This document shows, one piece after another, positions 55,285-62,419 of a stretch of 64,000 nucleotides of DNA. Below the pieces are notes generated by a model, which ran no database searches, was not told where the DNA came from, and was given only the letters and a program-made list of their open reading frames with translations. The stretch comes from JAOPZW01 sp963806015. Lineage in GTDB: Bacteria; Actinomycetota; Thermoleophilia; Solirubrobacterales; Solirubrobacteraceae. The DNA lies in assembly GCA_963806015.1 (NCBI GenBank), contig CAWDWM010000006.1:620001-684000 (forward strand). The letters run 5' to 3'. Numbering within the stretch: the stretch's first letter is position 1; each line of letters opens with the position of its first letter. Made by a program: the position numbers and the translations under genes.

Positions 55285-56664
55285 TCATGACGGCGTGTCC
55301 TTCGCCTCGCGCTCCTTGCGGCGCTCGACGTAGCCATCGATGTTCGTCTGGCGCGGGCGGGCGATCCCGAGGGCGCCAGGGGGCACGTCCTCGGTGATCG
55401 CCGAGTTGGCGCCCGTGTACGCGCCGTCGCCCACCGTGACCGGCGCGACGAGGGTCGTGTCGACCGACGTCCGGACGTCCGCGCCGATCGTCGTGCGGTG
55501 CTTGCGGAAGCCGTCGTAGTTGGAGGTGATGGTCGCCGCGCCGAGGTTCGTGTTGGGTCCGACGTCGGCGTCGCCGATGTAGCTGAGGTGCGGCACCTTG
55601 GTGCCCTCGCCGATGTCGGAGTTCTTGATCTCGACGAAGGTGCCGGCCTTCGCGCGCTCGCGCAGCAGCGTGCCCGGGCGCAGGTAGGCGAACGGCCCCA
55701 CGCTGGCCCCGGCGCGCACGTCGCACTCGACCAGATAGGAGTGCGGCACTCCCACCTCGTCGCCGAGCGCAGTGTCGATGAGCGTGGTCAGCGGGCCCAC
55801 TGTGCAGCGCTCGCCGATCGTCGTCGCGCCGCGCAGGAAGGACGAGGGCTCGACCACCGTGTCGGCGCCGATCGCGACGCCCGCGTCGATCAGCGTGCTG
55901 GCGGGATCGACGATCGTGACCCCCGCGCGCTGGTGGGCCGCGTGGATGCGCGCCTGGGCCAGAGCGCGCACGCGAGCCAGATCGACGCGGTCGTTGACCC
56001 CGAGCAGCAGCGTCGGGTCGTCGAGCCGGTGCGCTGCGACGCGGTCCAGCAGATCCAGCGCGGCGGGCAGGTAGAGCTCGCCCTGGGCGTTGTCGGGGGT
56101 CAGGCGCTCGAGGGCCGCCTTGAGCGGGCCGCCCTCGAAGGCATAGACGCCGGCGTTGACCTCGCGGATGGCGAGCTCCTCGTCGGTCGCGTCGCCCGCG
56201 ACCTTCGTCTCCACCACGCGCGCGACCGAGCCGTCCTCGCGACGCACCACCCGCCCGTAGCCGGTGGGGTCGTCGAGCTCCATCGAGGCCACCGTCGCCT
56301 CGGCGCCGTCGGCCGCGTGGGCCTCCAGGAGCGCGGCGAGCGCCTCGGCGGTGACCAGCGGCACGTCGCCGTTGAGCACCAGCACGGTCTCGTCGCCGAG
56401 CAGCGCGGCGACCGCCTGCACGGCGCCGCCGGTGCCGTTGGCCTCGGGCTGGACCGCGAGCGCGACGCCCTCGGGGAGCTGTCCGTCGAGCGGGCGCTGC
56501 GGGCCGTCGACGACGATGACCTTCCCCGCGCCCGCCGCCAAGGCCGCAGCCACCGGCCACGCGATCATCGGCCGGCCGCAGAGGTCGTGCAGGACCTTGG
56601 GCGTGCGCGAGCGCATGCGCGTGCCCTGGCCGGCGGCGAGGATGACGACGGTCGGTGCGATCAC
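55285..56664 (-). CDS. glmU: Bifunctional UDP-N-acetylglucosamine pyrophosphorylase / glucosamine-1-phosphate acetyltransferase, 459 aa
   Basis: Makes UDP-GlcNAc for peptidoglycan. The N-terminal GT-A uridylyltransferase (about 1-230) has VVILAAGQGTRMRSRTPKVLHDLCGRPMI, NGTGGAVQAVAALL and VLNGDVPLVTAE. The C-terminal left-handed beta-helix (about 250-445) has the acetyltransferase residues in AYLRPGTLLRERAKAGTFVEIKNSDIG and SYIGDADVGPNTNLGAATITSNYDGFRKHRT. Complete. The GTG at 56664 gives the family N-terminus; an ATG at 56685 preceded by GGTGGGG is a real alternative. Divergent from the SDR gene. Confidence 0.97.
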   Translation of the reverse strand: MIAPTVVILAAGQGTRMRSRTPKVLHDLCGRPMIAWPVAAALAAGAGKVIVVDGPQRPLDGQLPEGVALAVQPEANGTGGAVQAVAALLGDETVLVLNGDVPLVTAEALAALLEAHAADGAEATVASMELDDPTGYGRVVRREDGSVARVVETKVAGDATDEELAIREVNAGVYAFEGGPLKAALERLTPDNAQGELYLPAALDLLDRVAAHRLDDPTLLLGVNDRVDLARVRALAQARIHAAHQRAGVTIVDPASTLIDAGVAIGADTVVEPSSFLRGATTIGERCTVGPLTTLIDTALGDEVGVPHSYLVECDVRAGASVGPFAYLRPGTLLRERAKAGTFVEIKNSDIGEGTKVPHLSYIGDADVGPNTNLGAATITSNYDGFRKHRTTIGADVRTSVDTTLVAPVTVGDGAYTGANSAITEDVPPGALGIARPRQTNIDGYVERRKEREAKDTPS

Positions 56665-56727
56665 GGGGCGGATGCTAGAGGCCATCGCGCCGCCCCACCC
56701 CGGCGTGTGCGGTGGTAGAAGGGCGCG

Positions 56728-57483
56728 ATGCACGGGCGAGTCGCGGTGGTCACCGGAGCGGGGCGCGGCCTCGGCGCGGCGATCGCCGGCGAGCTGTCGG
56801 CCCAGGGCGCCGCAGTCGTGGTTGCCGATCGCGATGCCGGCCTGGCCGGGACCACGGCCGAGCGCCTGCGCGCCGCCGGCCGTGCGGCCACGTCGGCGGT
56901 GGCCGACGTCTGCGATCCCGGGCAGGTGACCGCGCTCTTCGATGCGACGTTCGCCGAGCACGGCCGCCTCGACGTCCTCGTGAACAACGCCGGTGTCGGC
57001 GCGGTGGCGCCCTCGCAGGACCTGGCCGCCGACGTCTGGTCGCGCACCCTCGCGGTCAACCTCACCGGGACGTTCCTGTGCGCGCAGGCGGCCGCCCGTC
57101 ACATGCTCCCCGCCGGCCGCGGCGTGATCGTCAACATCGGCTCGGTCTTCGCCGCCACCGGCATGCCGATGCGCGCCGCCTACGCGGCCGGCAAGCACGG
57201 CGTCGTCGGCCTCACGAAGGTGCTCGCCACCGAATGGGCCGGCCGTGGCCTGCGCGTCGTGGCCGTCGACCCCGCCTACGTCCGCACCGCCCTCGACGAC
57301 GCCGACCAGGTCGCCGGCGGCTACACCGAGGCCGAGATCGCGCGCCGCACGCCGATGGGCCGGTACGCCGAGCCCGCCGAGGTCGCGCGCGTCGTGGGCT
57401 TCCTGGCCTCCGATGCGGCCTCGTTCGTCACCGGGAGCGAGGTCGCGGTCGACGGTGGATGGCTGGCCTACGGGGGCTGGTAG
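56728..57483 (+). CDS. Short-chain dehydrogenase/reductase, 251 aa
   Basis: Classical SDR. The cofactor loop is VVTGAGRGLGAAIAGEL (TGxxxGxG), DVLVNNAGVG is the structural motif, and the catalytic set is Asn in LAVNLTG, Ser in VNIGSVFAATG and YAAGK (Tyr-x3-Lys). VADRDAG after strand 2 carries an Asp, suggesting NAD preference. The C-terminal VTGSEVAVDGGWLAYGGW is typical. The substrate cannot be told; many relatives act on alcohols, sugars or 3-oxoacyl groups. ATG at 56728. Ends 10 bases before tRNA-Gln on the other strand. Confidence 0.93.
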   Translation: MHGRVAVVTGAGRGLGAAIAGELSAQGAAVVVADRDAGLAGTTAERLRAAGRAATSAVADVCDPGQVTALFDATFAEHGRLDVLVNNAGVGAVAPSQDLAADVWSRTLAVNLTGTFLCAQAAARHMLPAGRGVIVNIGSVFAATGMPMRAAYAAGKHGVVGLTKVLATEWAGRGLRVVAVDPAYVRTALDDADQVAGGYTEAEIARRTPMGRYAEPAEVARVVGFLASDAASFVTGSEVAVDGGWLAYGGW

Positions 57484-57492
57484 CGGGCGCTA

Positions 57493-57563
57493 CTGGGGAG
57501 CCCGGATTCGAACCGGGATAGCGGGAGCCAAAGTCCCGAGTCCTGCCGTTGGACGACTCCCCA
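57493..57563 (-). tRNA. tRNA-Gln (anticodon TTG)
   Basis: On the minus strand the acceptor stem TGGGGAG (57563-57557) pairs with CTCCCCA (57500-57494), with discriminator G at 57493. The anticodon stem CGGGA/TCCCG frames the loop CTTTGGC, giving UUG. The T arm is CCCGG TTCGAAT CCGGG. The weak first pair and 71-base length are usual for tRNA-Gln. CCA is not encoded. Confidence 0.96.
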
Positions 57564-57589
57564 AACGGAGGCGAAGGGTACCTACGCGC

Positions 57590-57928
57590 TCAGCGGTCGC
57601 CCGCCCCCGGCGCGTCCTCGGAGGTGTGCTCCTCGTCGGCCTCGCCGTACTCCGCGTCCAGCGCCTCGGCCTCCTCGTCGTACTCGCCGGCGTCGGCGAT
57701 CGGGGACGGGCCGTGGGCGTTCTCGGCGCGCTCGATGAGCTCCGCCTCGGCCTCCTCGAAGCCCTCGGCCTCGCCGCCGCCGGCCTCCTCGACCGGCCGC
57801 CAGGCCTCGTCGCTGATCCCCGCCGGCCGCGAGTCGCGCTCGATGTAGTCGAGCTCGTCGTCGCGGCCGCCGCCGATGTGAGCGGCCTCGTCGGCCGCCA
57901 GCTCTTCCTGTTCGCGTTCGTACTCCAT
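57590..57928 (-). CDS. Very acidic small protein of unknown function, 112 aa
   Basis: Not recognised. ATG at 57928: MEYEREQEELAADEAAHIGGGRDDELDYIERDSRPAGISDEAWRPVEEAGGGEAEGFEEAEAELIERAENAHG. About a third of the residues are Asp or Glu. No membrane helix, Cys or Zn motif is present. The ISDEAWRPVEEAGGGEAEGFEEAEAELIERA stretch looks conserved and helical. It lies ten bases downstream of the DUF2064-like gene and may be the end of that operon. Probably intrinsically disordered. Confidence 0.7.
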   Translation of the reverse strand: MEYEREQEELAADEAAHIGGGRDDELDYIERDSRPAGISDEAWRPVEEAGGGEAEGFEEAEAELIERAENAHGPSPIADAGEYDEEAEALDAEYGEADEEHTSEDAPGAGDR

Positions 57929-57938
57929 GACGGCGAGG

Positions 57939-58511
57939 CTACCGGCGCGGAGGCTCGGGCAAACGCCCGCGCACCAGCGCCACGAGATCGGACGGCGCCA
58001 GCGGGTCGATGGCAAGGGCCCGGGCGTCGCCCGCGCTGGCCAGACGGCGCTCGTGGCGCAGCATCCCGAGCGTGACGCCGCGCTCGGCGAAGGCGCCCAG
58101 GACTCCGCCGTCGAACGAGCGCTCGACCAGCGCCAGCAGGTCGACGTCGAGGCGCGCGAGGGCGACGAGGTAGGGCCGCGCGTCGTGGGCGGCGCCCAGC
58201 GAGAGGTCGCAGCCGGCGGCGAGGTCGTCGAGGGCGGCGCGCGCCAGCCGCTGGTCGAGCGCGGGCACGTCGGGCGCGGCCAGCAGCACCGGGCCCGCGT
58301 GGCCGTGCAGCGCAGCCTGCGCGGCGTCGAGCGTCGTCGCCTCGAAGGCGTGCCCGGGAGCGACCTCCGCGGCCCACCGGCGGGCCCGGGCGGCGAGCTC
58401 GGCACGCAGCGCCCGCGCGCCGTCGTCGCCCAGCAGCTCGTCGAGCCCCGGGTCGTCGGGCGCGGCGAGCGAGCCGAGGATGACGGCGGCGACTGCGCCG
58501 CGCTCGTCAGT
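57939..58511 (-). CDS. DUF2064-like (CofC/rSAM-associated) transferase, 5' end unclear
   Basis: GT-A-like transferase of the DUF2064 type, judged from AVILGSLAAPDDPGLDELLG, GPVLLAAPDVPALDQRLARAALDDLAAGCDLSLGAAHDARPYLVALARLDVDLLALVERS and the Arg/Asp-rich end. The first canonical start in frame is a GTG at 58289, which would delete the first half of the domain. The domain can be read upstream to 58511, where it runs into the stop of the MTAP gene without an ATG, GTG or TTG. A CTGA at this junction is in another frame, and a two-base shift would join it. Either an unusual start (ATT upstream) is used or the gene is frameshifted. Confidence 0.6.
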   Translation of the reverse strand, partial: TDERGAVAAVILGSLAAPDDPGLDELLGDDGARALRAELAARARRWAAEVAPGHAFEATTLDAAQAALHGHAGPVLLAAPDVPALDQRLARAALDDLAAGCDLSLGAAHDARPYLVALARLDVDLLALVERSFDGGVLGAFAERGVTLGMLRHERRLASAGDARALAIDPLAPSDLVALVRGRLPEPPRR

Positions 58512-59298
58512 CCCAGGAGAAATGCGTCCCCACCGGCTCGGGCGCGGCCGTCACGCGCGGCACCGCCGCCGCCAATGTGCGCGCGAACGTCTCGGTGCTG
58601 GCGGCGACCAGGCGGATGAGCTCCTCGACGGGCGTCGGCGCCTCGGGCTTGACGCCGTTGGCGTAGTCGGTCGCGTAGCCGAGCAGCGCGTACGGGAGCT
58701 TGGCCTCGCCCGCGAGGACGGTCTCGGGCCCGGCGGTCTGGGAGACGGCGGTGACGCCCGCGCCCATGAGCATCCGGATCTCGCTCTGCGTGTTGAAGCG
58801 CGGCCCGTCGACGTGGCCGTAGCAGCCGCCGTCGCTCACGGCGGAGCCGGTCTCGCGCGCGGCCTGCAGCAGCACGCGGCGCAGCGGCTCGCTGAACGGC
58901 CGGTCGAAGATCCAGTGCCCGCGCCCGGGCGCGCCGGGCTCGGTGTGCAACGTGCACAGTGATCCGTCGGGCAGGCGGTTGACCGGGAAGTGCAGATCGT
59001 CGAAGACGATCAGGGTGCCGAGCGCGAGCTCGGGGTCGAGCGCCCCGCAGACCGTGACGGCCAGGATCGCCTCGGCGCCGCGCTCGCGCAGCGCCCAGAT
59101 GTTGGCCTGGTGGGTGACCGCGCTGCTCAGGCGCCGGTGCCCATCGCCGTGGCGCGCCACGTGCAGGACGTCGGCCTGCGCGAAGCGTCCCTCCGACACG
59201 AGGGCCGCACCGAACGGCGTCGCCACCGGGCCGGGAGCGCTCGCCTCGAGGTCGGGCAGGGCGTAGGTGCCCGACCCGGTGATGATCCCGATCCGCAT
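58507..59298 (-). CDS. Purine nucleoside/5'-methylthioadenosine phosphorylase family, 263 aa
   Basis: Trimeric PNP/MTAP family enzyme that cleaves methylthioadenosine (or a related nucleoside) with phosphate. Family blocks: RIGIITGSGTYALPDLE, phosphate site VLHVARHGDGHRRLSSAVTHQANIWALRERGAEAILAVTVCGAL, FDDLHFPVN, GGCYGHVDGPRFNTQSEIRMLMGAGVTAVSQTAGPETVLAGEAKLPYALLGYATDYANGV. The final Asp in YATDYANG suits a 6-amino purine, favouring MTA. The ATG at 59298 begins MRIGIITGSGTY. No methionine-salvage partner is adjacent. Confidence 0.9.
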   Translation of the reverse strand: MRIGIITGSGTYALPDLEASAPGPVATPFGAALVSEGRFAQADVLHVARHGDGHRRLSSAVTHQANIWALRERGAEAILAVTVCGALDPELALGTLIVFDDLHFPVNRLPDGSLCTLHTEPGAPGRGHWIFDRPFSEPLRRVLLQAARETGSAVSDGGCYGHVDGPRFNTQSEIRMLMGAGVTAVSQTAGPETVLAGEAKLPYALLGYATDYANGVKPEAPTPVEELIRLVAASTETFARTLAAAVPRVTAAPEPVGTHFSWD

Positions 59299-59330
59299 TG
59301 CCGGCGGATCGTACGGGCCGGACCGCCTGG

Positions 59331-60767
59331 CTAGCCGTCGGCGACCGGTGCGTCGGCCGGGGGCGGCCCGTTCGCCTGATCGGGTGCAACGACGGGCGCG
59401 GGCGCCGCGGCGGGCTGCTGCGCGGGCGCCGGGGTCGCCGGCGCCGGCGCGGGGGCCGCGCCGTTGCCCTGATCGGGGCCGGCCGCGGGGGGCGGAGCGG
59501 AAGCGGGAGCGGGAGCGGGAGCGGGCGCGGGTGTGGCCGCCGGGGGCGGGACCGCGGCGGGGCCGCTTGCAGGGTCGACGGCCGGGGCGGGCGCCGGGTC
59601 GTCTCTGCGGGGCTGGGCGTCGCTCGCGTTGGTCGGCGGGGCGGCCGAAGCCTGCGCCGACGGCGGGGTCGTGGGTGCGTCGGCCACGAGCGGGTCGCGA
59701 CCCTCCGCGATCTCCTGGGCGCTGGGGGTGCCGTCGCCGTCGGGGTCCTCGAGGCCGTCGGCGGCGCCGTTGCCGTCGGAGTCGGCCACCGAGGGGTTGC
59801 TGCCGATGCGCAGTTCGGTCGCATTGGAAAGGCCGTCGCCGTCGCTGTCCAGCGCCGCGTCGGATAGGCCGGGGCTCGACTCGCCGCTGGCCGGATCGAG
59901 GTGCAGCGAGACCTCCTCGGCGTTGGTGAGGCCGTCGCCGTCGGCGTCGGCCTGGCCGTCGGGCACGCCGTCGCCATCGGAGTCGGCCAGGGCGGGATCG
60001 GTGCCGAGAGCGACCTCGACCGCGTTGGGGATGCCGTCGCCGTCGCTGTCCTCGGACGCGTCGGAGATCGGGCTGCCGGTCGAGCTGGCGTTCTTGGGAT
60101 CCAGCGAGAGACTCTGCTCGACGGCGTTGTTCAGGCCGTCGCCGTCGGAGTCGTCCTCGCCGTCGGTGCGCCCGTCGCCGTTGGAGTCACGAGCGCGGGG
60201 GTTCTCGCCCGCCTTGAACTCGGTGGCGTTGCTGAGGCCGTCGCCATCGGCGTCGGCGGTCGCGTCCTGGGCGTTGGCGGGATCGAGGTTGTTCTGGCGC
60301 TCCCAGCCGTCGGGCAGGCCGTCGCCGTCGGAGTCGGCGCTGTGCGGGTTGCTGCCCGCGGCCGCCTCGACCGAGTCGGGGATGCCGTCGCCGTCGGAGT
60401 CGCGGTCGCGGACCGTGTTCTGCGCGCGCAGGGCGGGCGTGGCGCCGGTCAGGCGTACGCTGGCGAACGTCGCGCGGGCCGGGGCGGCGGCCAGCGGTGC
60501 CACTCCGGCGAGCGGCGCCACGCTGCTGCGCGGGGTGGCCGCCCCCACGCCGGCCTTGTCCGGCCGCGCCGGGCGAACGAGCTGCGGCGCAGCGGCAAGC
60601 TGCTGGCGGGCGTCGCCGTGGCCTCCCAGGACGGGCCATCCGATGAAGGGCAGGACGTCGCGACTCAGGCCGAACAGGCTTCCGCCCGCGAGCGCGCCGG
60701 CCACGACAACGCCGAGCACCAAAGCCCAGCGAGCCCGCACACGGGGGGAGACGCGATCGGAGTCCAT
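59331..60767 (-). CDS. Secreted thrombospondin type 3 repeat (calcium-binding) protein, 478 aa
   Basis: Extracellular protein. An N-terminal basic stretch and one helix (about 12-34, ARWALVLGVVVAGALAGGSLFGLS) are followed by a spacer. About nine TSP3-like calcium-binding units lie between about 120 and 345, built on DSDGDGIPDSVE, DSDGDGLPDGWE, DADGDGLSNATEF, DSNGDGRTDGEDD and similar. The last 135 residues are an Ala/Pro low-complexity region that may cross or bind the cell wall. The Asp-x-Asp-x-Asp pattern should bind many Ca ions and form a rigid rod. Similar units occur in adhesins and matrix proteins. ATG at 60767. Confidence 0.88.
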   Translation of the reverse strand: MDSDRVSPRVRARWALVLGVVVAGALAGGSLFGLSRDVLPFIGWPVLGGHGDARQQLAAAPQLVRPARPDKAGVGAATPRSSVAPLAGVAPLAAAPARATFASVRLTGATPALRAQNTVRDRDSDGDGIPDSVEAAAGSNPHSADSDGDGLPDGWERQNNLDPANAQDATADADGDGLSNATEFKAGENPRARDSNGDGRTDGEDDSDGDGLNNAVEQSLSLDPKNASSTGSPISDASEDSDGDGIPNAVEVALGTDPALADSDGDGVPDGQADADGDGLTNAEEVSLHLDPASGESSPGLSDAALDSDGDGLSNATELRIGSNPSVADSDGNGAADGLEDPDGDGTPSAQEIAEGRDPLVADAPTTPPSAQASAAPPTNASDAQPRRDDPAPAPAVDPASGPAAVPPPAATPAPAPAPAPASAPPPAAGPDQGNGAAPAPAPATPAPAQQPAAAPAPVVAPDQANGPPPADAPVADG

Positions 60768-60794
60768 TGTTCCGTCTATCGGCGGCGGCGCGCG

Positions 60795-60838
60795 TTGCTC
60801 AAGCGGCCCTCGGCATCCGGCCGTCCGCGTTTGAGCAA
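60795..60838. repeat. Inverted repeat between PucR-type gene and TSP3 gene
   Basis: TTGCTCAAGCGG (60795-60806) and CCGC-GT-TTGAGCAA (60825-60838) are complementary over 12 pairs with a two-base bulge. They lie between the stop of the PucR-type gene (60906) and the start of the TSP3 gene (60767). There is no T run on the minus strand. It could be an operator, a leader hairpin of the TSP3 message or a non-canonical terminator. The arm TTGCTCA also opens the closing stem of the candidate RNA at 20559. Confidence 0.4.
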
Positions 60839-60905
60839 AATTCCGCCCAGTGGCCGGATATCGCAGCTGGACGGAGGCTAAACGCGTAAACCTGGCGCGT
60901 TGGCG

Positions 60906-62138
60906 CTATGTCCGCCGTGGCACACGCCCTCCGCTTGCGCCAGCTTCGGTCGCCGGGCCACCGCGGTGGGCGATGCCGAGCACGCGCATGGCCTTCAGTC
61001 CCAGGGACAGCTTCTCGCGCCCGTCGGTGGAGCCGACGTCGAGCCCCGAGAGCTCCTTCACCCGCTCCAGGCGGTAGCGGATGGTGTGGCGGTGGGTGAA
61101 CAGGCGCTGGGCGGTTCCGGCCACGTTGCCGTCCGCCTCCAGGAACGCCTCGACGGTCTGCACGAGCCCCGTCTCGTACTGCTCGTCGTAGGCCACCAGC
61201 GGCTCCACGGTCTCGGCGTAGAAGCGCTGCAGCTCGGCCGGGTCCTCGCTCATCGCGCTCAGCAGGAGCCGATAGGCCCCCGACTCCTCGAAGGCGAGCA
61301 CCGGCCGCTCAGCGTCGCCCTCGGCCACGTTGGCCGCCAGCAGCGCCTCGGCGCCGGCGCGGTGCAGATCGACGGGGTCCGGCGCGGGCCGGCTGCGGCC
61401 CAGCGCGAAGGTGTGCCCGGGGAGAGCGCTCTGCAGCTCGCGCAGGATGGCCTCCGCCGCGCGCGCGGCGCTCGCGTCGTCGGCGCCGGGGAGCAGGACC
61501 ACGATCTCCGCGCCCACGGCGTCGGCGCGCGCGGCCAGCACGGCGGCGGCGCCGGGCAGCACGGCGCGCGCACCGCGATCGGCGACCCCGAGGACCCGCT
61601 GGCGCCAGCCGTCCTCGGTCGGCACGTGCGAGTGCGCGCGGGCGACCACGATGCTGGCGCCCTCGACCAGGTCGATCCCGAGCTCGCCGGCGCGGCCGAG
61701 GATGTCCTCCCGGCCGGAGATGTCGCGGTCGAGCAGCGCGTGCACGAAGCCGGCCAGCGCGTGCTCGGAGGCGCGCTCGGGCGCGCGCAGGCGCTCGACC
61801 TCGGAGGCGATGAGGGTCGTGACGAGCTTGACCAGGGCGGGCCCCGGCTCGCTGCGACCGCGCATGCGCAGCGTGCCCACCGCGGCGTCGGCCACCCGCA
61901 GCTCGATCGCCTCGACCCCGGGCGCGTCGTCCAGCAGCGAGCGCTCGTCGGCCGGCGAGCGCGCGGCCACGGCCAGCACGGCCCCGGCACGGTCGGTCAG
62001 CACGAGGCTGGCATCCAGCGCCCGCGCCGCCGCGCGCACGACCTCGGGCAGGCCCGCACCCGACTCGACGGCGTCGGTGATCGCGTCCAGCGCAGCGAGG
62101 TCGAGCCCGGTCGCCGGTCCTTGGGCCGGGGTGGACAT
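60906..62138 (-). CDS. PucR-type (HTH_30) transcriptional regulator, 410 aa
   Basis: Regulator of the PucR/CdaR family. Residues 1-110 form a GAF-like sensory region (SLVLTDRAGAVLAVAARSPADE). The centre (about 140-290) is a degenerate GGDEF-like or CdaR domain, and the C-terminus has the PucR HTH: LVQTVEAFLEADGNVAGTAQRLFTHRHTIRYRLERVKELSGLDVG, whose NVxxTAxxLxxHRxTIRYRL signature is diagnostic. Relatives control purine, sugar-diacid or amino-acid catabolism. The ATG at 62138 sets a normal length. Targets unknown; it lies directly upstream of the secreted TSP3 gene on the same strand. Confidence 0.92.
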   Translation of the reverse strand: MSTPAQGPATGLDLAALDAITDAVESGAGLPEVVRAAARALDASLVLTDRAGAVLAVAARSPADERSLLDDAPGVEAIELRVADAAVGTLRMRGRSEPGPALVKLVTTLIASEVERLRAPERASEHALAGFVHALLDRDISGREDILGRAGELGIDLVEGASIVVARAHSHVPTEDGWRQRVLGVADRGARAVLPGAAAVLAARADAVGAEIVVLLPGADDASAARAAEAILRELQSALPGHTFALGRSRPAPDPVDLHRAGAEALLAANVAEGDAERPVLAFEESGAYRLLLSAMSEDPAELQRFYAETVEPLVAYDEQYETGLVQTVEAFLEADGNVAGTAQRLFTHRHTIRYRLERVKELSGLDVGSTDGREKLSLGLKAMRVLGIAHRGGPATEAGASGGRVPRRT

Positions 62139-62188
62139 GCACCGATTCTACGGCGAAGCCCGTGCTGAAGCCGGGGCTCAGGGCCAGA

Positions 62189-62413
62189 TCAGGCCGTGAA
62201 ACGGTCCCAGAACCAGATGACGGCGGCGCCGCCGACGACGCCCAGGATCAGGAATCCGGCCAGCACGTACAAGGTGAGGAAGGTCGCCGCGAGGCGCTCC
62301 CAGACCCGGCTGTAGGCCGTCCAGGCCGGCACGACGATGAGGCCGACATAGGCCGCCAGGCCGAAGACGCCGCTGCAGGCGGCGACGAGGTAGATGATCG
62401 ACTCGTTGCTCAT
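62189..62413 (-). CDS. Small two-helix membrane protein, 74 aa
   Basis: Not recognised. ATG at 62413: MSNESIIYLVAACSGVFGLAAYVGLIVVPAWTAYSRVWERLAATFLTLYVLAGFLILGVVGGAAVIWFWDRFTA. Two membrane helices (about 6-28 and 42-68) are joined by a short amphipathic loop. It starts seven bases after the stop of the DedA-PAP2 gene on the same strand, so the two are very probably expressed together and may act together in the membrane. Confidence 0.8.
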   Translation of the reverse strand: MSNESIIYLVAACSGVFGLAAYVGLIVVPAWTAYSRVWERLAATFLTLYVLAGFLILGVVGGAAVIWFWDRFTA

Positions 62414-62419
62414 GGAAGG

